Below, piece after piece: positions 27,326 through 38,633 of a stretch of DNA of 64,000 nucleotides. Both the position numbers and the translations under genes were made by a program. The DNA is taken from the NCBI GenBank assembly GCA_011525625.1, contig WYAX01000012.1:186001-250000 (forward strand), read 5' to 3'. A model generated the notes under the pieces. It was given only the letters and a program-made list of their open reading frames with translations. It did not search any database and was not told the DNA's origin. Source of the stretch: Nitrospira defluvii (GTDB lineage Bacteria; Nitrospirota; Nitrospiria; Nitrospirales; Nitrospiraceae). Every line of letters starts with the position of its first letter. The first letter of the stretch is position 1.

Positions 27326-27697
27326 TCAGTCCCATTCGAGCGCCCCCTTTTTCCACGCGTACCAGAACCCCACAATCAGGATGGCGATGAACAGCACCAT
27401 TTCGGCCAATCCCACAAGGCCGAGTTTCTTGAACGCGACCGCCCAGGGAAACATGAAGACGATTTCGATGTCGAAGATCACGAACAACATGGCGATGATG
27501 TAGTACCGGATCGGGAACTGGACCTTGGCGTCCGAAAACAACGGGCTGCCGCTTTCATACGGCGCCAATTTGGCGCGATAGGGGCGGCTGGGCCGGACGA
27601 TCCGTCCCAACAGAATCTGCACGGCGCCGAAGGCAAACGCGATCACGATAAAAATCAGGATCGGGATGTAATTCAGCGGAGCTGCTTCGCTACCCAT
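27326..27697 (-). CDS. nuoA: NADH-quinone oxidoreductase subunit A
   Basis: 123 aa with three membrane helices. The conserved loop reads LAPYESGSPLFSDAKVQFPI followed by RYYIIAMLFVIFDIEIVFMFP, the usual signature with its acidic residues; the common Cys of that loop is Ser here. First gene of the cluster, which then runs continuously to nuoN. A hairpin lies 45 bp upstream. Confidence 0.96.
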   Translation of the reverse strand: MGSEAAPLNYIPILIFIVIAFAFGAVQILLGRIVRPSRPYRAKLAPYESGSPLFSDAKVQFPIRYYIIAMLFVIFDIEIVFMFPWAVAFKKLGLVGLAEMVLFIAILIVGFWYAWKKGALEWD

Positions 27698-27742
27698 GGG
27701 TCGTCCGTGACGCGTAAAAAGTTAAACGTGAAACGTCACACG

Positions 27743-27768
27743 ACGAGTGCCACGATTACGGCACTCGT
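27743..27768 (-). terminator. Hairpin between the methyltransferase gene and nuoA
   Basis: ACGAGTGCC, 8-nt loop, GGCACTCGT: a perfect 9-bp stem. No T-tract follows, so termination is unproven. It could separate the methyltransferase transcript from the nuo transcript. Confidence 0.4.
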
Positions 27769-27779
27769 TCGTACTCCTA

Positions 27780-28994
27780 TCATGCGGCTGATCGAGCCGC
27801 CAAAATCGATCCGAAGAACGGCTTGAACTTCAATCCGTCCAACTCCGGTGTGGTCATTCCCTTGTGTTGCACCAGGACCTTGAAGGTCCGACCCATGCCG
27901 TCCGGCCGCAGCAGATGAATGGCCGCGTAAAACTCCGGCGACTCCGGTTCCAGGGATTCCAGGAACTGCTCGGCGCCCAGGCCGATCAGGAAGCTCATTT
28001 GATTCGTGAATCCAGTCACGTCCAATCCGGCCTGCTGCCCTGCTCTCGCCAGGGCGGTGAAGTCCACATGCGCGGTCATGTCCTGCTCGCCGACCCGGTC
28101 GTACGCGTCCTCCGAGGTCATCTGGCTGTAATAGCAGAGGAACGTACCGTTTTTGCGCTCCGGTCCATAGAGGTCTTCGGCGGTGTGACCGTAGTCGATC
28201 GTCAGGACCGCGCCGCGGTCCACGACCTGCGCGACCTGTGTCATCCACTGGATTGCGCCGAGATTGATTTCCGTCCGGTATCCATCGGGGAGGCTGATGG
28301 CGCCTTCCCGTAGATAGGACGCGAGGGCTTCGGAAAGCGGGCGATACACCTCTGTGAAGCGGTCGTCGCACACATCGACGTACAGTTCTTGCGGCTGCCC
28401 GTCGATCACCGCGAGGCGATGGACAGGAAACGCATCGACCAGTTCATTGGAAAAAAAGAGGCCGGTGACACTGTCCGGCGGGAGATCCTCCAGCCGATCC
28501 AGCCATGTGACGCGACCTGTCTGGTCGAGCCACGGCGCTAAGGCTTGCTGTTGGAGTGTACGCATCGCGGCGCTGCGTTCGATGAGGATGTACCGAAGAC
28601 GTTCACTGAAATGGGCGGGAGCGTTCCGGCAGGCCGCGAGAAAATCGCGCGCCAGCAGGCCTTTACCCGCTCCCATCTCCACCACGGTAAATGGATCCGG
28701 ATGGCCAAGGTACGCATCGAGTTGCTGGGCCTGTTTGGCCAGGGCCTGCCCCAGAATAGGATGCACATCGGAACTCGTATAGAAGTCACCCGACCACCCG
28801 ATACGTTCCTGAGTCGGGTGATCGACGGGACGCACGTAATAACCGTATTGCGGATGGTAGAGGGCCAACTCCATGAAACGCGCGAACGGAATCGGACCCG
28901 TTGCCGCGATTTCCGCCTTGATCGTCGCCAGGAGTTGAGGATGTCCAGTGCTCAAAGTGACACCACCCGTGTCGGTAGTCGATGCCTGTTTCAC
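27780..28994 (-). CDS. MidA/NDUFAF7-type SAM-dependent methyltransferase
   Basis: 404 aa, COG1565-like. The N terminus has PIPFARFMELALYHPQYGYY followed by GDFYTSSDVHPILGQALAKQ. The SAM-binding glycine motif is VVEMGAGKGLLARDFL (about residue 105). FSNELVDAFPVHRLAV and VLTIDYGHTAEDLY are characteristic of the family. In mitochondria NDUFAF7 dimethylates an arginine of NDUFS2, the NuoD counterpart, during complex I assembly. Its place directly upstream of nuoA fits a matching role here, but bacterial NuoD methylation is inference. Start is GTG at 28994. Confidence 0.9.
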   Translation of the reverse strand: MKQASTTDTGGVTLSTGHPQLLATIKAEIAATGPIPFARFMELALYHPQYGYYVRPVDHPTQERIGWSGDFYTSSDVHPILGQALAKQAQQLDAYLGHPDPFTVVEMGAGKGLLARDFLAACRNAPAHFSERLRYILIERSAAMRTLQQQALAPWLDQTGRVTWLDRLEDLPPDSVTGLFFSNELVDAFPVHRLAVIDGQPQELYVDVCDDRFTEVYRPLSEALASYLREGAISLPDGYRTEINLGAIQWMTQVAQVVDRGAVLTIDYGHTAEDLYGPERKNGTFLCYYSQMTSEDAYDRVGEQDMTAHVDFTALARAGQQAGLDVTGFTNQMSFLIGLGAEQFLESLEPESPEFYAAIHLLRPDGMGRTFKVLVQHKGMTTPELDGLKFKPFFGSILAARSAA

Positions 28995-29131
28995 GCGCCC
29001 TCGCCAGAGACAGGTCTTCTACCGGATTCTCTAGGGAAAAGAGTGGGTTAGATTAGCCGCTGGCTCTGCGGCAAGTCAAGGCGAAAAGACCCGGCAGGGG
29101 CGTGAAAGCGGGTAGTCGAGGGGAGCTCCAT

Positions 29132-29179
29132 TGCTCGCGGAACGCGCGGCCTCGGAAGGCCCTCGTTCGACGCGTGCTA
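29132..29179 (-). repeat. 48-bp hairpin repeat, copy c (inverted)
   Basis: Reverse orientation to copies a and b and 44 bp identical to b. Its right edge runs into the stop codon of the neighbouring coiled-coil gene (29177-29179). Confidence 0.7.
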
Positions 29180-29611
29180 CCTGGCGGTGAGGTCATCCAG
29201 TGTTTTCGAAATGTCATCCAACTTTCTTCCCAACTGAAACACTGACTCGTCGATCAGTTTCGTCATATCTTTGGCAGAGTGTTGATCCTGCTGGAGCATC
29301 CTGGCGAGGTGCGAAAGAGGGGCGAGTGTTAAGGCGAGTTCTTTTTCCAGCGAGTCAAGGCTGTTGGTCACATCCTTAGCAGCGTCTGAAATTGCCGTCT
29401 TAATTGAGTCAATTTGCAGGAGCCGATGGTCCTGCCGCACTGAATATTCCTTGATCTGCCTCAACTCATCTCTGCTCTCTCGCATAAAGATCCAAGAGTG
29501 CTTCTCCTGGTGGTATCTAAAGCTTCTCGGGATCCATGGCCATAGATTGCTCTCCTTCACCGGTTCGTGCACGTGGTGCGCCGCACGTAAAAGCCTGGAC
29601 CGATTGAGCAT
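29177..29611 (-). CDS. Hypothetical coiled-coil protein
   Basis: Up to 144 aa. From about residue 43 (MRESRDELRQIKEYSVRQDH) the protein is strongly helical with heptads, ending LGRKLDDISKTLDDL. The first 42 residues (MLNRSRLLRAAHHVHEPVKE) look unlike the rest, and neither start has a convincing ribosome site; the real start may be ATG at 29485. Base composition is lower in GC than the neighbours. No homology is recognised. The 277-bp gap to secA (29612-29888) holds no gene that I can support. Confidence 0.45.
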   Translation of the reverse strand: MLNRSRLLRAAHHVHEPVKESNLWPWIPRSFRYHQEKHSWIFMRESRDELRQIKEYSVRQDHRLLQIDSIKTAISDAAKDVTNSLDSLEKELALTLAPLSHLARMLQQDQHSAKDMTKLIDESVFQLGRKLDDISKTLDDLTAR

Positions 29612-29888
29612 GGAAGGACCAAAAGGCTTCTGCTTTGGCGAACAGCGACACCCGTTCGTTCCCCATTTTTTCGATCAAGATGGGTCAATTTGCTCTTGCG
29701 GCGCGAGTTGCGGGAGTTCCGAAACCGGTAGTGCGAAAGCGCGACGCTCTGCTATGCAGACCGCCAGCATTGTTTGGTGGTTCGCTGTGGGCTATGCTCA
29801 CAACGGAACGAGTTGTGCGGCTGAGGCACGCGAAGCGCCGGCCGGTCGGATTTCCATCCGAAGAGGTGCAGGCCAGTCCGGCCCATTG

Positions 29889-32594
<2,706 letters not shown>

Positions 32595-32667
32595 GCGGGC
32601 GTACCTTTGTTCTCGCGAGCCGGCACACGGGTGAGGCTCTCCTCTTGGCGCATGGGCTCGGCGGCGG

Positions 32668-32673
32668 AGTATA
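32668..32673 (-). promoter_or_regulatory. Candidate -10 box for secA
   Basis: TATACT on the minus strand, 74 bp before the secA start. No strong -35 element is seen at 17 nt. Confidence 0.35.
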
Positions 32674-32765
32674 CAGGAATCGAACAGGGAATCCTACCGA
32701 AACAGCGTCCAGGGTCTCAACCCTTATCCTCACAAACCATGGAGACATGCCGCGCCGTGTCGTCG

Positions 32766-32794
32766 TTGCTTTCGCCTGCGCTGCTCTCTATAGT
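32766..32794 (+). promoter_or_regulatory. Sigma-70-like promoter for the TPR protein gene
   Basis: TTGCTT, 17-nt spacer, TATAGT, located 63 bp before the start at 32857. Good match to the standard layout. Confidence 0.55.
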
Positions 32795-32856
32795 GAGGCG
32801 CATCACTTCGTCGACTCTCTCGCCGAAGTCACCCACGGATTCCATTGCGGATCGTG

Positions 32857-33939
32857 ATGCGGCAAGGGCTCAACTGTTCGCGTCATTTCCTCTCGAGCCT
32901 CCTGCTCGGTTGCCTGCTTGCGCTTGTGCCCGACTTCCCTGAGGCATGGTCGGCATCCTCTCCCTCGCCGGACGCAGCCCGCCGCAGTTACGAGCGGGGC
33001 GTGGCCTTGTTTCGCGAGGGCAATGCGGACGGCGCCATCGAGGCGCTGAAAAAAGCCCTGGCGCAGAACCCCCGACTTGCTGAGGCCCACCATGTCCTGG
33101 GGCTGGTCTATTTTCAGAGCAAACGGAGCCCAGACGAAGCCATTCAGGCCTACAAACAGGCGTTGAAATATGTCTCTCCTTACGCCGAGATTTTGAACGA
33201 TCTGGCAGACGTGTATCTCGCGCAAGGGCGAGGCGACGAGGCAGAACAGGTGTTGCGCCAAGTGTTGGATATTGCGCCGGGTAACGAAGAGGCCCACCTG
33301 GATCTGGCTCGTCTCTATGAGGAGCGACGCGATCGCCCCAATGCCGTAAAGATGTATCAGGCGCTTCTCCGTGTGCGGCCGGATCACCCCGAGGCCCTGT
33401 ACCATTTGGCCGGCCTGTACGAGAGCCAAGGCGATCTCACCCTGGCCCGCGAGCAACTGTCTCGTCTGACGCAGGCGAATCCCAGGCATGCCGACGCCTG
33501 GTATCTGCTCGGCCGCCTGGCGGAGCGGGGAAACGACCTGAATGCTGCGGCAGCCGCGCTGAAAGAAGCGATTGCGGTCAAGGCCGATCTGGTGGACGCC
33601 CATTACAACCTGGCCTTCGTCTATAAAAGCCAAGGGTTGCTCGCGGAGGCCGAGCGGGAGTTGTTGGAAGTGATCCGGTATCGCCCGGAATATGCCGAAG
33701 CCCACCTGAACCTCGGAATGGTCTACACCAGCCTGAATCGTTTGGAAGAAGCCGAGCGGGAATATGAACGGGCCGTGGCGCTGAAGCCGAATTCAGCCGA
33801 GGCTCATTATAGCCTCGGCGTGTTTTACGAACTCCATCGCAAGGACATGGGGCGCGCGTTGGCTCAGTACCGTCGCTATCGAGATCTCGGCGGGCGAGAT
33901 GAACGCGTGGAACGCATCATCGGTTTGGGGGGGCCGTAA
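32857..33939 (+). CDS. Secreted tetratricopeptide-repeat protein
   Basis: 360 aa, ATG at 32857 (a TTG 12 bp earlier is less likely). The N terminus is a signal peptide (SRHFLSSLLLGCLLALVPDF, cleavage near AWSA), so the protein is probably periplasmic. About eight or nine TPR units follow, for example AEAHHVLGLVYFQSKRSPDE, PEALYHLAGLYESQGDLTLA and AEAHYSLGVFYELHRKDMG. TPR arrays bind other proteins; no catalytic domain is present. It is divergent from secA and separated from the TonB island by 97 bp, so its link with either neighbour is unclear. Confidence 0.93.
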   Translation: MRQGLNCSRHFLSSLLLGCLLALVPDFPEAWSASSPSPDAARRSYERGVALFREGNADGAIEALKKALAQNPRLAEAHHVLGLVYFQSKRSPDEAIQAYKQALKYVSPYAEILNDLADVYLAQGRGDEAEQVLRQVLDIAPGNEEAHLDLARLYEERRDRPNAVKMYQALLRVRPDHPEALYHLAGLYESQGDLTLAREQLSRLTQANPRHADAWYLLGRLAERGNDLNAAAAALKEAIAVKADLVDAHYNLAFVYKSQGLLAEAERELLEVIRYRPEYAEAHLNLGMVYTSLNRLEEAEREYERAVALKPNSAEAHYSLGVFYELHRKDMGRALAQYRRYRDLGGRDERVERIIGLGGP

Positions 33940-33980
33940 CAGGCCCCGGCCGAATGGCCCTCCGGAGGCCAAAAATTGCG

Positions 33981-34010
33981 TTGACGCTCCCGCGACGAGT
34001 TTGTTAGCCT
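33981..34010 (+). promoter_or_regulatory. Possible promoter at the head of the TonB island
   Basis: TTGACG with a 17-18-nt spacer before TTAGCC/TAGCCT. The predicted start point is about 20 nt before the ATG at 34037. The -10 is imperfect. Confidence 0.4.
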
Positions 34011-34036
34011 GCCCGCCAGGTTGTGGTCTGTGTTCT

Positions 34037-34342
34037 ATGCGAAGTTCCCACTTCAAAGGCATCGTCTGGATTGTCGCCTTCGCCGTCATCGCGTTATTGG
34101 CGGTGACGACCGGCACTGCCGTCGCGCACGAACTCCAGCATGCGGCTCACCACGATGCCGCCATGCATGGATCGGGCATCTGTGCCTGGATGTGCGCTAC
34201 CGCCGGAGTTCACGTTGCGACCCCCCTTCACGCGGCTCATCTGTTGTCTCTCTCCGGTGATGTCGGGTGTCGTTCCGATCGATGGCTCTCCTCCCAGCCT
34301 CGCTCTCTCAGCGATTGTCGCGCACCACCTGCCGTTGCGTAA
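34037..34342 (+). CDS. Small His/Cys membrane-anchored or secreted protein (C-x3-C, RAPP)
   Basis: 101 aa. A hydrophobic segment or signal peptide (IVWIVAFAVIALLAVTTG) is followed by a His cluster (HELQHAAHHDAAMHG) and a C-x3-C motif (GICAWMCATAG). The C terminus has DCRAPPAVA. The same layout recurs in five other small genes of this island (36281, 38630, 51515, 55244, 59226). It resembles in outline what I remember of DUF2946 proteins, which are often near copper genes, but this is unverified. The His and Cys residues suggest metal binding in the periplasm. No ribosome site is clear before the ATG. Confidence 0.7.
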   Translation: MRSSHFKGIVWIVAFAVIALLAVTTGTAVAHELQHAAHHDAAMHGSGICAWMCATAGVHVATPLHAAHLLSLSGDVGCRSDRWLSSQPRSLSDCRAPPAVA

Positions 34343-34367
34343 TCTTCGTTCCTGTTGTACCGAATCC

Positions 34368-34388
34368 CGGCTCCGCGTGGCAGAGCCG
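34368..34388 (+). terminator. Weak hairpin after the first small gene
   Basis: CGGCTC, 9-nt loop, GAGCCG, 26 bp past the stop codon and without a T-tract. The rest of the 34343-34568 gap shows no gene. Confidence 0.25.
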
Positions 34389-34568
34389 TCGTGAACAGTC
34401 AGGCGAGGTATCTCGCATGCTGTGGGTGCAGTCCTCTTTCATAACGCCGTCAAGCCGGGGCGAGATATTCCGTGCAGGGGTCGTCCTGTTTACGGGATTC
34501 AGGGTATCGGTGTTTCATGCAGGTAGAGATCTCATGTCGGGCCATGTCTTGTTCGAGGGAGTGAAGGA

Positions 34569-35030
34569 ATGATGAAGAACCAGATCAATCACTGGATGGT
34601 GCGGGTGGCGGTGTACGGGCTCGCGGGGTTGGCGATCTTGGTTTCGGCGCCCAGTGCCTCCGCGGCCGACGCGAAGGCTGAAAAGACGTTCACGATGGCG
34701 GTGACCGACCAGCAGGGGGTCGAGACCGAGTTGAAGAACGGCATTTTTTATTGGGAAGAAAAAATGAGTGAAACCTCTTTTGTCCCGCACGAGTTGCGGC
34801 ACCTTCCGGCCAAGCGCGGCACGGCCACGGTCAATATCAAGTTCGACCAGATCAAGCAGATCGAGGTGAAGCCCGGCGCCGACAAGAACGCTCCGGCCAT
34901 GACGGTGACCCTGACCAACGGCAAGAACGGCGAATTCACCCCGGCCGTCAGCGGCAGCTTCAAGGGTGAATCCGACTTCGGACAGGTTGAAGTTCCGATC
35001 GGGTCGGTCTCGAAAGTCGTGTTCAAGTAA
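34569..35030 (+). CDS. Hypothetical secreted protein upstream of tonB
   Basis: 153 aa, with GGGAG upstream of the ATG. A signal peptide (VAVYGLAGLAILVSAPSASA) is followed by a beta-rich domain with ELKNGIFYWEEKMSETSF, KFDQIKQIEVKPGAD and QVEVPIGSVSKVVFK, like a small beta-sandwich. No motif is recognised. It lies 35 bp before tonB and is very probably in the same transcript, so a role in the uptake system is likely by context only. Confidence 0.8.
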   Translation: MMKNQINHWMVRVAVYGLAGLAILVSAPSASAADAKAEKTFTMAVTDQQGVETELKNGIFYWEEKMSETSFVPHELRHLPAKRGTATVNIKFDQIKQIEVKPGADKNAPAMTVTLTNGKNGEFTPAVSGSFKGESDFGQVEVPIGSVSKVVFK

Positions 35031-35065
35031 AGACGGAGCGCATCGTGTCGAAAGGGGCCATTCCC

Positions 35066-36262
35066 ATGGAGAACGTGTTCGTGGCGCAATCGGGAGATTC
35101 GAGGCAGACGGCGACCGGCTGGGGGGCCTCGTTGGTGTTCCATGCCTGTCTGGCAGTGGTGGCCTTCGGTCTGCTGCCGAAGATGTCCGTGATGGTGGAA
35201 AAAGAGCCGTTCAAGTGGGATGTCGCTCTCATCGAGCCGGTGCGTGAAGTGGTACGTCAAGAGGAGCCGGCCCCGGCTCCCGTTCCCCAAGTTCACCCCC
35301 CTGTGCCCACTCCGGTGAAACCACGATCTGAGCCGGTCCGTGCCGTTCCGCCGCCGCCGCAACCTGTTCAACGCCAGGTCGAAACCAGAATCGAGCCGCA
35401 ACCGGTTCAACGTGTCGTACAGCCTGTGGAGCGGGTGGTGCAGCGGGAACCGCAGCCGGTGGTCGAGGCCGTTCGCCCACAGGAGCAGATGCAGCCGAAG
35501 CAGGAAATCGTTCAGATGCAGGCGAAGCCCGTCGAGCCGCAGCAGATTCACCAGACGGAGCCTGTGGTACAGGCGTCCGCCCCTGCCGAAGTGCAGCGGG
35601 AAGTGACCGCAGTGGTTGAACAGCAGGTGATGGAAGCGGCTCCAGTCACGGCCCAGACCTATCAAGCCCAGTCGGTCGTCAGTGCACCGGCGGTGGTGGA
35701 AACGGTTCAGGACCCAGTGGTGACGGCCAGTGCCCCGGTGGTGCGTAGCGCTCCGGCGGTCGAAGCGGTCGAGGTGCCCCCGACCCCGGCACCTTCCGCG
35801 CCTGCGGCCGAGCCGGTGGTTGCTGCGGTCAGTGAGCCCGTCTCTGCGCCTCCGGCGCCGGTCGAGGCCGTGGTGGTGCCGACCGCGCCCGTGCCGACTG
35901 AGCCTGATCCGTCCACATTGCGCGAACATCAGGTCGTGGCTCAGGCCGCTGTTGCCAGGCCTGCCGCCAAGGCCGATTACGGGTGGTTGGCCGAATCGTT
36001 GCATCGCCGCATCATCGAGTTGAGACATTACCCCAGCACGGCGCGACTGAACGGATGGGAAGGCAAAGTAGTCCTCAAGGTCTCCATCCGCAACGACGGC
36101 CAACTCAAGGATGTGGAAGTCGTGAAAAGCTCCGGTCATGAGTCCTTGGATCAGGCGGCGATGGAAGCGGTCCGGCGGGCCTGTCCTCTGCACATGAAAC
36201 ATGAGTTGACGGCACCGATGGTCGTGCTGCATCTGCCGGTCAGTTACAGCCTGAACCGGTAA
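35066..36262 (+). CDS. tonB: TonB energy-transducing protein
   Basis: 398 aa. One N-terminal membrane helix (ASLVFHACLAVVAFGLLP, about residues 22-40) is followed by a very long Pro/Val/Glu/Gln-rich periplasmic spacer (about 40-300) and the C-terminal TonB domain (LRHYPSTARLNGWEGKVVLK, KDVEVVKSSGHESLDQAA). TonB carries energy from ExbB-ExbD to outer-membrane receptors. The spacer is longer than in E. coli TonB (239 aa in total). A GTG start at 35045 with GGAG is an alternative. The exbB and exbD genes lie 18 kb further on in the same island. Confidence 0.93.
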   Translation: MENVFVAQSGDSRQTATGWGASLVFHACLAVVAFGLLPKMSVMVEKEPFKWDVALIEPVREVVRQEEPAPAPVPQVHPPVPTPVKPRSEPVRAVPPPPQPVQRQVETRIEPQPVQRVVQPVERVVQREPQPVVEAVRPQEQMQPKQEIVQMQAKPVEPQQIHQTEPVVQASAPAEVQREVTAVVEQQVMEAAPVTAQTYQAQSVVSAPAVVETVQDPVVTASAPVVRSAPAVEAVEVPPTPAPSAPAAEPVVAAVSEPVSAPPAPVEAVVVPTAPVPTEPDPSTLREHQVVAQAAVARPAAKADYGWLAESLHRRIIELRHYPSTARLNGWEGKVVLKVSIRNDGQLKDVEVVKSSGHESLDQAAMEAVRRACPLHMKHELTAPMVVLHLPVSYSLNR

Positions 36263-36280
36263 GTCGCATCCGCAAGACCT

Positions 36281-36592
36281 ATGATGACTCGTTTCCGACA
36301 TGCCGCAATGTTGCTCCTGCTGGCCTGTGCCTTCTTTGCGCTTCAGGGGACGGTGTATCCGCACATGCTGGAGCACCTGTCACAGCATACCCATCACGAG
36401 TCCGGCGTGCACGGGACCGTGGTCTGTTCCTGGCTGTGCGCCGCCGGTCAAGATCTTGAATCAGTGCCTGCGTTGGTTCCCATCACGATCCCCGTCGTCA
36501 CCCTGATCGATGACATCCACTTCGATTCGTTGTCGATCGAATCCCGCGCTCTGTGGACCTCACGGGGCCCTCCCGATTCTTCCGCTCTCTGA
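36281..36592 (+). CDS. Small His/Cys membrane-anchored or secreted protein (C-x3-C, RGPP)
   Basis: 103 aa starting with tandem ATGs at 36281, 18 bp after tonB. Signal-like helix AAMLLLLACAFFALQG, then a His cluster (HMLEHLSQHTHHESGVHG), VCSWLC (C-x3-C) and a C-terminal SRGPPDSSAL. Member of the six-gene family described for 34037. It directly precedes the first beta-propeller gene. Predicted periplasmic metal-binding peptide; function unknown. Confidence 0.7.
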   Translation: MMTRFRHAAMLLLLACAFFALQGTVYPHMLEHLSQHTHHESGVHGTVVCSWLCAAGQDLESVPALVPITIPVVTLIDDIHFDSLSIESRALWTSRGPPDSSAL

Positions 36593-36772
36593 CCCGTTTC
36601 CCTTGTTCATCCTGTTCAGTCATCAACCGTGGTGTCTCAGCTGAAGGTTTATTTCGGTATTGGGCACGGCCCGTACCGTGAACCGTGATTCGGGAACGAA
36701 TTGTTCGCGCCGGGGGCCTGAGGGACCCGGCGGGTTGTGCGGTCTCTATTCACGCTTCAACGGGGGAGCAAC

Positions 36773-38083
36773 ATGATCCAGAGCATACGAGGTCGACAGA
36801 CGATGCCGAGATCGGGACGAGGAAGACAGGCCTTGTGCGCGGGGCTGATGCTCGGGCTGTTTCCGATGACGTCGCCGGCCCTGGCGGAGACGGCTCTACC
36901 CGGAGAGCTTGGTCCCAAGGTCATCACCGAGCATAAGGTGAAAAGCCTGGTGGGCCCGTCGGTACAGATCGACGACGCCGGCACCGTATCGCTGGCCTGG
37001 ATGGAAGAGAACAAAGATGTCCGGTCGGTCCTGTACGCGCGCAGTACGGAGCCGGGCGGGCCGATGGGCGCGCCGGTGCGCATCAATCGTCCGGAAGACG
37101 TGCCGTATTGGCGACAGGAAGCGCCGGCGCTTGTCGTTCAGGGGGACGACGTGTTTGTCACCTGGGGATTGGCGCATCCGAAAGCTACTCCGCAACAACC
37201 GTTTGCGACGGAACTGCGATTGAGTCGCTCGACCGATGGCGGCAAGACGTTCCAGCCGTCGATCCTGGTCAATGACGACCCCGGAGTCATTCAACATACG
37301 TTCGATGCGCTCCACCGCGATGCGGATGGCCGCCTGCACCTCTCCTGGATCGACGGGCGTGAAGGGAAGAAAGAGCCGGGCACCTATGTGGCGCGGTCGT
37401 TGGATCGCGGCGAAACCATCACGAAGAATCTCAAGGTAGACGAGGGGACCTGCGTCTGCTGCCGCACGGCGCTGGCCAGCGGTCCCGACGGCATGGTCTA
37501 TGTGGCCTGGCGGAAAATTTTCGAAGGGAATGTGCGGGAAACCGTGGTGGCGCGATCGGTCGATCACGGCGAGACGTTTGAGGCACCCGTGATCGTGGGG
37601 CATGACAAGTGGGTGTTTCCGGCTTGTCCGCATCGGCCCGCCTCCATGGGCGTGGACCGGCACGGACGTGTGTACGTCGTGTGGTACACCGAAGGCACCG
37701 AGGAAATCCCCGCCGTGTATGTCGCCTATTCCGACGATCGAGGCCGTACGTTTTCACCGAAGCGGCAGTTGAATGTCTCCAAGAACACCTTCCCGGATCA
37801 TCCGCAGATCGCGGTCGATCCGGAGGGACGGCTGGTCGTGATCTGGGAGGAGCAGGGGCCGGTGAAGCGCGATGTAGTGATAAGTGTTTCGACCGACCGG
37901 GGGACCGCGTTCACGACCCCGCGCAAGCTGAATGAACGAAAGAGTCAGACGCCGGTGGTGGCGGTCAACCGGCAGGGTGTCTTTGCCATGGCCTGGATGG
38001 AACATGCCATGCCCGGTCATAAACTTGTGACGCAGACCTTGCGATTGACGCCCGCCACCGTGGCGGCCGAAACGGCTAGATAA
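36773..38083 (+). CDS. Secreted sialidase-like beta-propeller with CxCC and ACPH motifs
   Basis: 436 aa; ATG at 36773 with GGGGGAG 5 nt upstream. Signal peptide to about residue 37 (MTSPALAE). The rest has repeated Asp-box-like elements (SRSTDGGKTF, ARSVDHGETF, SDDRGRTF, STDRGTAF), as in sialidase/BNR propellers. Sialidase catalysis is not supported: no Arg triad was identified. A paralogue at 47768 shares TCVCCR/ACPCCR, GNVRE, WVFPACPHR and WYTEGTEE, so these Cys/His residues are probably a functional, perhaps metal-binding, site. Sits between two of the small His/Cys genes. Confidence 0.8.
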   Translation: MIQSIRGRQTMPRSGRGRQALCAGLMLGLFPMTSPALAETALPGELGPKVITEHKVKSLVGPSVQIDDAGTVSLAWMEENKDVRSVLYARSTEPGGPMGAPVRINRPEDVPYWRQEAPALVVQGDDVFVTWGLAHPKATPQQPFATELRLSRSTDGGKTFQPSILVNDDPGVIQHTFDALHRDADGRLHLSWIDGREGKKEPGTYVARSLDRGETITKNLKVDEGTCVCCRTALASGPDGMVYVAWRKIFEGNVRETVVARSVDHGETFEAPVIVGHDKWVFPACPHRPASMGVDRHGRVYVVWYTEGTEEIPAVYVAYSDDRGRTFSPKRQLNVSKNTFPDHPQIAVDPEGRLVVIWEEQGPVKRDVVISVSTDRGTAFTTPRKLNERKSQTPVVAVNRQGVFAMAWMEHAMPGHKLVTQTLRLTPATVAAETAR

Positions 38084-38102
38084 ATCGGTGTGAGTGCTCA
38101 CG

Positions 38103-38633
38103 ATGTGCGGTAACGTAACACGCGGCCTGCTGCTGGTCCTCGCCGTTTGGCTGGCGGCAGGCTCTGCGTCGGCGGAGGATCCCCTGGCAGTACTGAAAAT
38201 CGGGCGAGTCGGGACCGGCACGGTGGCGACGCCGTTCGCGCTGACCGCTCTGGATGGTTCGCGGGTGCACCTGGCTGACTTGAAGGGCAAGGTCGTCGTG
38301 ATCAATTTCTGGGCCACCTGGTGCGGACCCTGCAAGGACGAGATGCCGGCGCTCGGGCGCCTACGTCAGCAGTTGGATCCCGAGCGGTTCGCCCTGCTGA
38401 CGATTACGACCGATCAACAGCGGGAAGGGATTGCACAGTTTCTCGCGAACATGAAGGTGCAGGTACCGGTGTTGTTCGACGACGATCAGGACGTGTCCCA
38501 TGCATACCTGGTGCGGGCGCTTCCGACGACCGTGTTCATCGATCCACAAGGCACCCTGATCGGGCGGGCCGTCGGCCCGCGCGACTGGGATGCCCCTCAT
38601 GCGGTTCGTGCTGTGCAGAGTTTGATGCCATGA
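38103..38633 (+). CDS. TlpA/ResA-type thiol-disulfide oxidoreductase
   Basis: 176 aa. Signal peptide (LLLVLAVWLAAGSASAED), then a thioredoxin fold with the active site FWATWCGPCKDEM (C-x2-C) and the cis-Pro loop RALPTTVFID. Such proteins reduce periplasmic disulfides, for example in cytochrome c or copper-centre assembly. Its stop overlaps the start of the next small C-x3-C gene (ATGA), so it may keep that protein's cysteines reduced; that is inference from coupling. A GTG 9 bp upstream is an alternative start. Confidence 0.92.
   Translation: MCGNVTRGLLLVLAVWLAAGSASAEDPLAVLKIGRVGTGTVATPFALTALDGSRVHLADLKGKVVVINFWATWCGPCKDEMPALGRLRQQLDPERFALLTITTDQQREGIAQFLANMKVQVPVLFDDDQDVSHAYLVRALPTTVFIDPQGTLIGRAVGPRDWDAPHAVRAVQSLMP

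Noticed and set aside
32803..33705. 300-codon minus-strand frame opposite the TPR gene
   Set aside because: The plus-strand frame has clear TPR units, a signal peptide and a promoter. The minus frame is the mirror image of the repeats.
34748..36376. 542-codon minus-strand open frame, very rich in Arg, His and Gly
   Set aside because: It is antisense to tonB and follows from that gene's Pro/Val/Glu repeats in GC-rich DNA. No start signal or recognisable domain.
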